A stretch of DNA of 60,000 nt from Apostichopus japonicus (taxonomy: Eukaryota; Echinodermata; Holothuroidea; Aspidochirotida; Stichopodidae), in the NCBI RefSeq assembly GCF_037975245.1, contig NC_092577.1, positions 3,433,501 through 3,493,500 on the forward strand, given 5' to 3'. The translations under genes and the position numbers were made by a program. Below the pieces are notes generated by a model that searched no databases, was not told the origin of the DNA, and saw nothing but the letters and a program-made list of their open reading frames with translations. Shown here one piece after another: positions 49,931-60,000 of this stretch (positions within the stretch are counted from its first letter, which is position 1; every line of letters begins with the position of its first letter).

Positions 49931-52900
49931 AACGTCACGCTATCTAAAGGCGATTCAAACTTCCCAGTTTACGAGCTCACATAATTACTAAGGTTTATTT
50001 CAACACATAGTTCCTAAACATATATCAGTGTTTGAACTCTCGTTAATGTCTTTCGAAACGCCTTAACCTGTTAACCTTGTAGAGCTCCTGGCACTTTTGA
50101 TACATAAATGCTGCATATGTTGAAATGGGGGGGGGGGGGAATGAATCCATCAATAAAAAGTGGTACTTGAAAACGAAGAAGAACGCTTGAATTAACAGAA
50201 AGACACCAATTTGCATTAATTCCATTTATGAATATAATTAAAAATTTTTTTGAAGAAGTACCGCGTTGTAAAACCGGTCGATAACTGATCAAAATTGATA
50301 ATTATACTGCATTTAAATTTCCACAGGTGTTTGGTTTGTGTTTGGTACTTCAGTAAAGACTCTTTTCCTATAATTTATATCGCCGCCATTTTTAATACTT
50401 TAGTTGATAGGTGAACAAATACCTATTTAAGTGAAGAAATGTGTTTTTTACTCTTTCAAATGTTGTTTACAATCATGTCCTAGCCACTTGTCTGTTTACT
50501 CTGTTCTTTGCGAACCAAAGTCTCAAAATTGCTCGTCTATATTCCTGTCTCTTTTTCGAACGAATGTGCAGGGAGTGGAGAGGGGCTCAACAGATATAAA
50601 AAAAATATATATGCTCTTCGTTTAAATAAGTTTGCCAAAAAGTAAGATCTAGTTATTTCAACTTCTTTTGAAAATCTTGTTATAAAAAATCTATGAAATA
50701 CGTACCTTTTTCCTTCCAAAGTACTCATTCGCACCTATTGAAGTTGCCGGACTTCAAACCTACCCAAAAAACAAAAAAAAAAATGGTGTAATTTTTCTTT
50801 CTTTCTTTTGGCTCTGCTGTATATCGAATGCGTATCAAGTCACTAAAATAAACAGCTGAATCCTCATACACAAAATATATCGAGTTGAATTTTTTTTATA
50901 TCAAGTTTTTGGTTTTTAATTACCACATGTAAATCTCAATTTCTTATCCGTCTACTCAATTGTAAGAAAATTATTTAGCTTGAATTCTTTGTTTTTTCTT
51001 GATTTCAATGATTTTGTTTTTAAATTTTCGCTTATATACTTGTTACTTTTATGTTGCAAGTTCTTGGCTGAAGAACTGAAGAGAGAGACATTTAAGACAT
51101 TAAATATCGAAATTATTAGCAATACAATTTATCCCATGCAGTTGCTTGATACTCTTTGGATTTCCATCTCCCCAGCAACATTATAAATTAGATAAATAAT
51201 TTCAGCTCGCAAACAAAGTCCTCTTCAAAACCGTACAGCTTTGTCCAAACGATATCGCGAAACTTGAATATGATATAAACTAAAACTTATCAAGTGTCCA
51301 ACGGAAACTGTTTTGACTGTATTACGTCTTTTCAGAGATTTTCCTTGCTTTTATACAATCCGAAACGTTTGCTTTTGTCCTCGATATTATCACGCAGGCC
51401 AGACAATAGGTAACGTCACAACCCTTTTCTTCAAGTCCACTTAATGTTGTCCTTCGGAATTCCCTGTCAGTGTTTGACAAGTTATCGATTTGTGTCACTT
51501 TTCACAACATTAAAGCTTTTATTTATTTACTTATACCGCTTTGCACATTTTATATCGACAAGATAAGGATAAGAACAAACATTACTTGCATTTTTTTTTT
51601 GGCAGTCGTAAAATTGAGTGGCAATAATTGGGTTTTTTCGCTGACATTATTATTTTTGACTTTTAATACCTTCAGCAAAGGAAACAAAACGATAATATTC
51701 ACAATGAACTAAAAGCTGGTCCGTGAGGCAGCTGATGTATCCCCGGAATAAGATAACTCTTTATATGCAAAGGAAAACGTTTGGCCTTGTGGCTTGGCTT
51801 ATAGAATGAAATGAAATATCAAAACTTATTTGGCACCGGTCGTCCTCTTTAATCAAAAGAAACCGAAAAGAAATATTTAGACTTTATCTTAAATGTCAAT
51901 GTAAGAACACGAACAGCTTATTGACGATGTAAGTCCTTGTAATGTTATGTTTCTGGCTTCATTAAAGGCAAAAATAATAAAACAAATACGATCAGATAAT
52001 AATGCACTTTTTTTGTGTGTGTGAATAAAGACATCTTGGCTTGACGAAAGAGCGTGAATTATTGATAAGATCCCTTCACCACGAGAGTCCTTGAGCAGAA
52101 TTGTTAAGTCTGCAGACATACAGTCCTATGGGAGCCTCCATGAGCCATATTAGGAGAATTTTAGTACAGAGCCTGTTAATTATTCTGGAAAAAGATTTGG
52201 GTCTCTAATAACCTAGAAGCAAAATTGATCACTGCAATATATAATTTTTGTTTTAAAGTTACACAATGTGAAAATAAATACAAATTATTGAATTGGGTAT
52301 CATGTTAACAGCCTATTACCGTGATGATGTATAGGTTGGAACAGTGAGCGAAGAACGGCCAGAGTGTTGAAATATATATCTTTTTTCCCTCCTTTTTACT
52401 TGCCACTAATTATGCTGAAATTCAAAATAATCCTGGTAGCTAGCATATGGGATAATGGTATCATATGTAATTAAGTGCATAATGGTCTCTTATATTGGCA
52501 GCTTTCAAAGCAAAGATGATCTTTATAAGAAGACACACATTATACACTGTGATGGAACCAACCCCGGCCAACATATTTACCTTATATGTAGTTTGATAAA
52601 TGTTTTTTGTTTGTTTTCCAAAGTAACGTAATGACTTTACACATCTCTAACTATTATCTAATTATTATTTTTATTATCATTATTGTTATTAGGGGTGGCT
52701 AGGGGGTGGCTAGGGGTGGCTAGGGGGTGGCTAGGGGGTGCCACATGGGGGGAGGCATGACGTGCCTGTCTGCTAGAATGTGCCCACGAGTACAGCTGAA
52801 TGCAGGTCTGACTATATACAATAAAATATCATCGGTTGTATGTGGTGTTATAACGTTCTTTCATTAGGTCTTCGACGGAGTTTGATGGGTGTACCCCTCC

Positions 52901-54299
52901 CCACCCATTCTCAATGTCACACAAACAATAGCTGCAAGTTACTAGGAAACCCTTGAGTGTAGGCCTACTACCAGACCTAAGTTACTGCTCAAAACAATAT
53001 ACCTTACTCGGAATGGCACCATTTCACATATGCTATTTTCATTTATATTATAGAAGGTGATTGGAGGGTCGGGTCCCTACATGGGCGTCGATTTCATAGA
53101 ACCCAGGGTCACGCCCTTCTTTATATAATCCTGCATGCACCCTGGGATATATGCAGTTGTATCATTGTCGGTTACTGTATATCATGCGTCAGATCCTTGA
53201 AAGAAAATCCGAACTCTATTTTTTCTCTCTTGAAATTAGCCAGCTTCGTTCAATCAAAGCTTGCTCAAGACATGATATGTTATTAACGACATTCTTTCTA
53301 CAAAAGTCTGAGAAAGAATTGCGTCAGCCAACGATAGTCAGTTATCGTGGATTCGTTGCAATGAAAGTGTCTCTCGGTGCCAAACAAGATAGAAAGAAGG
53401 AAAGAAAACTGCGTACCACGAAGGTCTTTGGTGTAGGTTTTGTATAATGTCAATACTACAATGATGTAATGCGGTACATAGATTTAATCAAAACTATGGG
53501 GAAAAAAGCAATGAAACGAAACAATGAACTCAATGGCTGTGAATAATACCAATAAGAACAATACATCATTTCGTTAAATGCTCTTCAAACGTCAAATTTA
53601 TTCACGAAGTTCTCTTTGCCTAATTCGATTTTGCCAAGGACATTTTTAATTAATATAGATAGTGGGGTATGATTTGAAATGTTTTCTGATTTACCCTGTT
53701 TATATTCAATTGGGACTGTGGGTAGTTTCTTGATGGCTAATCACAGAAATAAATTAGAAGAGACTGTGCATTTTGAGATATGTACAAGATATACATAGGT
53801 CATGCAATTATGTCTACTCGCAAGGTTGTGCTTATAACTACTATTAGTTGTTTTGGGGTTTGAATAGGGCGGAGAAGGCAGGGGCTCTAACACCCCACAC
53901 CCCTAACCCCTTGATTAGTGCCTGCATGGTTGTAATGCAGGAAAACCGCTTGAGAAATAGTTACAACCATGGATTAATGAGTTTATGTAACAATTTTTGA
54001 CAAATTTTACAATACTTAAAGCCATAACTGCAAATTGAAATCATTTAGTATTAGGTTAAATTAAAATTCCTCGATAGCGGGACTAAAGATTTAATATGCA
54101 CTTTGAAAATATCAAAATGGTATTTATTTCAACAGGGTAGGTTTTGTGACAAAACGGGCACTTCATACGCATGAAAAAAAAAGAGCCCGAGACATGTTTT
54201 TTTAAATTATTTGTTGACTGTTGTTCTTTATGTTAAACTTAAAAAAAACATATCATAAATACAAAATCAGATTGCTAACATCAACAAGTCTAATATATA
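49931..54299. other. Intergenic, upstream of the GPCR gene
   Basis: AT-rich; apart from the G-rich minisatellite at 52691, frames up to about 98 aa show no domain signature. Confidence 0.5.
52691..52742 (+). repeat. G-rich minisatellite (GGGGTGGCTAG)n
   Basis: Five tandem 10-11-bp units with G4-5 runs, able in principle to form a G-quadruplex. Confidence 0.9.
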
Positions 54300-54476
54300 T
54301 TTCCTTTCCAAGGGACTCGCTCACCAACCTGTCACAATTAACATTCTGCCATTTGGCTAACATCATCTGACCATGTGTAGATAAGTACACATTATATAGA
54401 CCACTAATTAATCTTTCACTTGATCAAGTGTTATAACTATTCACTTTCTAAGTGACTCGCTCACGTACCTGTCACC

Positions 54477-54500
54477 GGGGAGCAGAGTAGCAGCTCCCTG
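54477..54500. mobile_element. 24-bp miniature insertion with 8-bp target duplication
   Basis: GGGGAGCAGAGTAGCAGCTC then CCTG, flanked by perfect CTGTCACC copies (54469-54476 and 54501-54508). Unit 1 of the surrounding repeat has no such insertion, which confirms it as an insertion. It is related to 41411-41445. Confidence 0.65.
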
Positions 54501-54556
54501 CTGTCACCAAGAACCTTACTCGGACATTTGGCTAACATGAAATGATCATGTGTAAA

Positions 54557-54694
54557 AGTAAGTTGGCTTGATGTTTCGATCCTAGCAGGATCTTCTTCCT
54601 GCTAGGATCGAAACGTCAGGCCAACTTACTTTTACACATTCTATTACACAGGCTCTCTAGTGGATAAGCAGTTTGCTAACAGTTTTATTTTATT
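54557..54694 (+). mobile_element. 138-bp Penelope-like terminal fragment, self-inverted, with 20-bp target duplication
   Basis: Flanked by a perfect 20-bp repeat ATGAAATGATCATGTGTAAA (54537-54556 and 54695-54714). Inside, 54551-54590 and 54597-54638 are complementary over about 40 bp with two mismatches. The right arm contains CCTGCTAGGATCGAAACGTC, the stem-GAAAC-GTC pattern of hammerhead ribozymes described in PLE terminal repeats. It ends in a T/A-rich GTTTTATTTTATT. Confidence 0.7.
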
Positions 54695-56397
54695 ATGAAA
54701 TGATCATGTGTAAACAATAAACAGTAAATACTAGCCTATATAGACCGCTCATCAAACTTTAACCTAATCAAGTGTAGGCTACACATATCTATTCTCTTTT
54801 CCGAAGGACACGTTATTCTTTCGCTGACGTATACCACCGTCATAGCGATAACAATGTTACAGTCTCGATGTAAGTCGAATAATGGCCTGAGATTGGTTTT
54901 TCTTAAATTGTTTTGTCGGAGTGGTACCTTTCTGTCATGTTAAAGCAGTATTCCAAGCTCTTTAATTAGTTCATGGCCATGTATGGTATCAGTAAAACCA
55001 TGGTTATATCTGGAAAAGCTTTGCAGTGAGACTCGGCAGCATTGCAATCTGAAGACAAGCTCGGAAGCTCGGAACGCCGCAATATATTCACCGTATATAC
55101 ACGAAGTATACAAATACCTAGTTCGAATTTAATTGACCATTACACTATATCGTAACTCATTTGAAAAAAAGGTTAATTAATTAATTAGCCTTTTTAACAA
55201 AGGCAAAAAAAAATGGGCAGACAATAATAAAAATAAAAAGGATGAAGTTGTGATGATCGGAAAGGAAAGTCACGAGACTTTCAAAATGTTAAACTGGATA
55301 TCAAACGTTATGTGCTCACAGGCAAACTTCTTTTGAAATGATATTAACACATCTCCGTGACATATTCCGTGCACAATCATTATACATAAAATAACCCCAT
55401 AATATATAAATCATAAGTTCGAAAATGATGGAGGGATAATTAATGACAGCATACGGTATGCTATACTCTTACAGATTTAATCACTGCATTAACCTATCTT
55501 TTTGATGGATATAATCGTCGTAAATTGGAGAAGGACCTACTTCCTTGTCAGCGGATATACATGTAATTGACATAGATGTATTGAAAGGTAATACCGGTGG
55601 TATTGTAAGGTTATAAGGAGTGAAACCTGACATGAGTCTCTTTTCCGTTTTACAAGATCTTCAGCGGACACGGTTTTTTTTCTTATCAAGTTCATTAGTT
55701 GACATAAGAATATCTTAATTATATACAGTGTAATTAATGAGAGCTACCGTGAATGGTTAAGCTCCAGGCAAACGTTGTAAGATAACGATATGATACGTTA
55801 GAAATTAATTGAAACTAAATTGTGTAATTATACGAGATCGTTCACATTGCATGCGATACAATATCGGTGCTACGTCGAAATAATTGATACCTTTTTCGAA
55901 CAAAAAATATGTCCGTCGGACTTCGATCATGTTTTCAATCGGCAGCACGCTGAAATTATTTTCCCAGGTTTCCCAGTTGTCGTAATGTAATGTAAACAAA
56001 ATATTATATAGCGCACTACGCGCGATGCACCTGTGCGCTTTACAAACAATCTAGACTATACAATGACATAAAACAGTAAATACATAAAACAGTAAATACA
56101 TATACCATATACAGATATATACAGGAATATGAGATCGAAAAACGATTATGCTGTGCATTTTAATCTCTCCCATCACTCTATAAATTACGTCAAGTGCACC
56201 CTCATTCCCCTCATAGCATCTGGTTTCTCATAAACTGGAAATCGTAAACAAGCTGAGTTGAATTGGATCCTCAAGAACAAGTCACACTTGGTAGGTATTA
56301 ACAAAGACTTTGTTGGAATATTCAACCATTACAGGGTTTTGTTGAGGTAACAAAAAATGGAATAAATTTTCTTATTTCAAGTCAACTTACAATGTAT

Positions 56398-56485
56398 ATA
56401 TATAAATATATATATATATATAAATAAATAAATAAATATATATATATATATATATACACGTATATGTATATATATATATATATAT
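56398..56485. repeat. (TA)n with (AAAT)n interruptions, then TATTG repeats
   Basis: TA tracts at 56398-56485 are followed by ATTGT pentamers at about 56527-56585. Confidence 0.9.
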
Positions 56486-56699
56486 GTACTGTTTTGTACT
56501 TTACTGTACTTAACTGTTCGATACTGTATTTTATTGTATTGTATTGTATTGTATTATATTGTATTGTATTGTGTTGTAATGTATTGTACTTATTGTACTG
56601 TATTGCAATAATGTATGCTCATTTTCATGTCATACGATACTGACTGCATCATGAAGAAGCCCTAAAGATATTCGGATGACGTAATTGTCAATGGAATCC

Positions 56700-56954
56700 G
56701 TCCAACCTGGCACTCGACGACAGGTACGATAGGCTCACCGACATGTCAAACTAACTGGACCATAGTAATAACAGAATTGCTTTAGTCGAGTCCCTTTTGG
56801 TAATGATCATAACATTTACACACTTTACAAGGCTTATGGGTCTCATCTTGATTACATACACCCTACATTCATATAGCGCGAAAACTTGATAACACATAAA
56901 CATTATTTTCACGAGTTGGAAGAAGCTAGTAATCACCAGGAGTGATAATACAAC
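56700..56954 (+). promoter_or_regulatory. Probable MRNIP 5' UTR/promoter region
   Basis: About 250 bp directly upstream of the MRNIP ATG. No TATA box at a convincing distance and no CpG-rich core can be picked out by eye. The label rests only on position next to a first coding exon. Confidence 0.3.
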
Positions 56955-57074
56955 ATGCCTCAGGAGTTTATTGTTGTTCGGTGCTATGAATGCCAAGTAT
57001 TTCAAGTCCACCAAGCTAAGAAAAGTCCTAAATGGGCTTGCAAAATGTGTGGTGAAAAGCAAAGTTTAAAGAAG
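56955..57074 (+). CDS. MRNIP: MRNIP (MRN complex-interacting protein), first coding exon
   Basis: Forty codons beginning ATGCCTCAGGAG encode [30 protein letters not shown] and LKK. This matches the N-terminal zinc ribbon of MRNIP (formerly C5orf45/UPF0544), in which two CxxC pairs (C10/C13 and C30/C33) bind metal and the HQxKKSxKWxCKxCGEKQS block is nearly invariant. In vertebrates the protein associates with MRE11-RAD50-NBS1 and promotes double-strand-break repair and ATM signalling. The frame closes in phase 0 at AAG followed by GTATTG, the family's usual first exon boundary. The next exon would encode a G-x-GxDCRxHVQKLN segment; I did not find it before the window ends, so the gene probably continues beyond 60000. 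Translation past 57074 into the intron is not supported. Confidence 0.85.
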
Positions 57075-57668
57075 GTATTGTTAACCGTAGGCCTTACCGT
57101 ACATACAACATTGAAAATTTCAATAGTAGGCCTATGCCTAACCTAGGCCTAGGTTCCTTAGGCCCAAGTAAGTACGCTTACTGTACGCCGGTAGGCGTGT
57201 ATGTACAGTATGAGGATCTCATTAGAAGAGTCACATTTGAAAGTCATTGTTCAAGGTACAGAATGCATATTTTCACTACATGCAGGATCGAAATGAGTAA
57301 TTATTATTTTGATGACATGGTAAGCTTGTCACTGGGCATTCGCTAGCCTACTGTAGCGTAGGACTAGGCTCTAAGAGGCTAAGCCTAGTATTAGTAAGTA
57401 GTAGTAGTATAAGGCTAAGGACTGCACACAGTATCAGTCCTATTTAAAGTATTAGTGTACAATAAAATATGCCAATGCAGGCCTACTCTGGTCTCAGTTT
57501 TGTATGTTGCTTAGACTAACATAGTTGAGTATATACTTAAACTATCCTTCTGAAGTTAGGGAATAGTTTACAGTTAGTGTTCAAATTAAACTTTGTGTAG
57601 CAGTTTTGAAGGCTCTGGAGGCTGTTTTATAGACTACTGTAGTTATTAAAGGCTAGGCTAAAAGTATT

Positions 57669-57818
57669 GTAGGGTTCCAGCCTACATAGCATGTATCTAT
57701 TCTACTGTCTATCTGGGCATGTAGACACTTCAAGTAATTACTATAATAACAAGTGCACAATAAGTAAAGGTAAGTAACAATAGGCAGTAGATACATGCTA
57801 TGTAGGCTGGAACCCTAC
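57669..57818. mobile_element. 150-bp foldback/MITE-like element in the MRNIP intron
   Basis: A perfect 31-bp inverted repeat, 57669-57699 against 57788-57818 (arm starts GTAGGGTTCCAGCCTACATA), separated by 88 bp. Identical arms argue for recent insertion or conversion. No clear target duplication was found. In RNA the arms would form a strong hairpin inside the first MRNIP intron. Confidence 0.7.
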
Positions 57819-60000
57819 ACTACAGTACTAGCCCATGGTTCCTGTGTTAGAAAAGAAGAACTATACTTCAGACTAGGCCTACATCTTTAGATTTGTTTCC
57901 ATTTGCATAGCATTTTGCTGTGCATTACTGAATAAATTATTCCCAGATGAGTATGCATACATTTCATTTCTGACTTTTGTGATAATCTATTGCAAACTTT
58001 TTTATTTAAGTGACTTGATTATTAGTTTAATTTTGACAGGTTTCTTTGGGTACTGTACATGTACCGTATGGTAAAATCGAGTTTAGCAAGTGAAGGTTTA
58101 GTATTCAATATGTGAAACGAAATTGGAGAAGTGTCAGGTTTGCGACTTCCAGTGCAATATAAGAACTAAGTGCAGGATACTTACTGTACTCCTAAGACCA
58201 ATTAGCCAAAGCCATATACTTGTACTTGTAGACCTTACTCAATATGTTCAGTTCCAGTTCTGACCCTTGCAAATATTTAAGAATAAGTGGAAAACATAAC
58301 AAAATAGAAATATACCAACCTGGCAACCACACTATATATATAGGAAGGATTGGTTTTTGTCAGACACTCACAGTAGTCTAGGCACCGATCTCTATCTAGT
58401 CCATGGATAGAAATATCGTACATAAATAAGACATACTATAGGTATAGTAAGAACCAACCGTATATGGATGGATTGGTTTAGTATAGACACTGGTCTTTAT
58501 CTAGTCCATGGATAGCAATATCGTACATATATACAGGTCATTCCATAATAAATCACCAAATTTTGGAGTATATATACTGATATATACTGTATGTTGTGGT
58601 TTGAACTCTTTCAAAAATTACCAAATTCATGTTACAGTATATACACCATGAAATAAGCATATTCTGAAAATTTCAGTTGAATTGCTTTAAAATTGACTGA
58701 TTTATCTCACATCACGCTGAAAAAATCTTATTATCAAATTGTCTAGATATACTGTAGTACCACCTTGTTTGTACGAAAAAGTTCAGGAGGGTCTTTGCAT
58801 TTAATATTTTTAATTGAAAAATCCTCAAAGGTTGGGATTTTTACAAAAAACGGTTTTGCTTGTTGTGCTGTTCCACATGTATTTGAGCCTGGGTATTGTA
58901 GTTCAAGGTCATTCAATACTGTGCATATTTCAATGTCATATTAATATTTGCAATGTAGTGTCTGCTTCTGCTATAATTCACTTAATTAAAACACTTTTAA
59001 CACTATAAAATGAATGTTTACCAGTATATGAACAGTGTGTACTGTACATGATTGTGGACAGTGTGTATTTATTTTAGTGCTTAGTGTAAAATAACACTGA
59101 CAAACTGAACATGTACACACTGTACAGTACACACTGTACATGTACAGTATGCACTGGTTCACATTCATTTTCTATTCTGATATAGGGTTGGGTAGAGGAT
59201 GTGGGATGGAGGGGGGTGGGTTACATGCATACAGACAATTTAAAGCAGAAGATTACCATACCAAATAATTCAGTATACAGTACTGTACCTTGAAATTTGA
59301 ACAATGGTCCAATGAAATCAATATGGACATTAGAAATGACCTAATGCAAAACAGGAAACTGGTCAAAAATATATTCACTGAGAGGGAAGGATGTTAATAA
59401 TTAATAAGTTTATTCTTAATTAATGCATTAATCGATACAGTTAGGCTTTATTGAACACCAATGCAAAATCTTGAATATTACAGTAATTAGCCTCTAAATG
59501 GTCAGAGATTTTCATATACCAGGGGTAACTTTAAAATACAATGTGAAGACCAAAATATGGAAACAATTAACATTATACAAAAATTATGAAGAAAATGTAA
59601 AACTATGTATACAGTGGTAATGCTTTCCACATTCACCCCGTCTTGATTTATGAGCGAATTGTTTTACTGCAATTTATAAAGTATATATATAATGTAAACT
59701 TTAAAGTTGCATAATGTTCCGTACGGTTGTTCGGCATTTATCTTTGCATAGAACGAAATACAAATTGCCACTGGCCTGCTAAATTGCTATTAAAGCGATA
59801 TTAGTATGATTAGTAATTGTTTTCTTTAAAATATTGAAGTTTAAGTTAAACGCTGCTTTTTTAGTTAATTTTGAGAAATGTACAATTATTGTTTCATTAG
59901 AAAATCTCACAGCAATGTAGGTTACTAGGGTCACAAGTTAAGTTTAATTTCAAATATTGATGGAAAGTTGAAGATTAATAAAGTAATACCACTTTGCCTT
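57819..60000 (+). other. Probable MRNIP intron continuing to the window end
   Basis: AT-rich, with a GTAC/TACA-rich palindromic patch at 59108-59150. The expected second MRNIP exon was not found. Confidence 0.4.
58340..58535 (+). repeat. Two-copy direct repeat, ~120-bp spacing
   Basis: 58343-58432 and 58463-58530 share GGATTGGTTT, then TCTATCTAGTCCATGGATAG or its near copy, then AATATCGTACATA. The second copy is shorter. Function unknown. Confidence 0.6.

Larger units (their letters stand above)
54300..54820 (+). repeat. Diverged ~155-bp tandem repeat interrupted by two insertions
   Basis: Unit 1 (54304-54455) and unit 2 (54456-54785) share GACTCGCTCAC, CCTGTCAC, CATTTGGCTAACAT, ACCATGTGTA-like sequence, TATATAGACC and ATCAAGTGT. 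Unit 2 is lengthened by a 24-bp insertion at 54477 and a 138-bp insertion at 54557. A third partial unit starts near 54797. Confidence 0.75.

Noticed and set aside
56751-57062. 103-aa minus-strand frame over the MRNIP start
   Set aside because: Overlaps the conserved zinc-ribbon exon on the opposite strand and has no recognisable domain.

Overview
The window is AT-rich animal nuclear DNA with sparse exons, kilobase-scale introns, many microsatellites and a dense layer of transposable elements. Gene content (a GDP-fucose-dependent fucosyltransferase, a melatonin-receptor-like GPCR, the MRN-complex partner MRNIP) together with Penelope-like, CR1/L2-type and P-type elements and TAGGCCTA-rich stretches suggests a marine invertebrate deuterostome, most likely an echinoderm. 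That assignment is inference; nothing in the window names the species. No prokaryotic operon, CRISPR array or rRNA is present.

Three protein-coding genes are supported. (1) A two-exon family GT10 alpha-1,3-fucosyltransferase on the minus strand (exon 1 11270-10741, exon 2 7654-6832, 450 aa when joined). (2) A two-exon class A GPCR on the minus strand (exon 1 48548-48244, exon 2 37212-36474, 347 aa, 11-kb intron). (3) The first coding exon of MRNIP on the plus strand (56955-57074), with the rest of the gene not recognised before the window ends. Both two-exon models are in phase across the junction and have consensus GT/AG ends.

The most unusual structure is the fucosyltransferase intron. About 2.3 kb of it is a tandem array of 18 units of 126-128 bp, and each unit is a diverged copy of the last ~60 bp of exon 1 plus its splice donor and the first part of the intron. 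Each unit carries three GTAAG donor-like motifs on the transcribed strand, so the intron holds about 54 of them next to the real donor.

From 12.97 to 24.17 kb the window is a nested stack of mobile elements. A Penelope-like element (PLE) copy is split by a 10.2-kb element with 8-bp target duplications. That element is split by a 9.1-kb P-type element (THAP fragment, P transposase C-terminal fragment, 13-bp TIRs). The P element contains a 2.9-kb element with palindromic-repeat ends and a 9-bp target duplication, and inside that sits a 5'-truncated non-LTR retrotransposon with an uninterrupted reverse transcriptase. A second, head-to-head PLE fragment lies immediately to the left. A third PLE (RT to GIY-YIG, frameshifted) lies at 28.05-29.38 kb, directly beside a ~660-bp (ATC)n array.

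Other regions hold short TIR elements with readable target duplications (1523-2163, 23478-23849, 34714-34857, 40769-41677, 54557-54694, and two miniature insertions of 35 and 24 bp), foldback sequences (36010-36335, 57669-57818), a U2-snRNA-like fragment beside a second trinucleotide array (31.92-32.14 kb), a tRNA-derived SINE head (35.84-35.91 kb) and several minisatellites. Large stretches (24.4-28.0, 37.3-40.4, 43-48.2, 50-54.3, 57.8-60 kb) show no gene that I can support.
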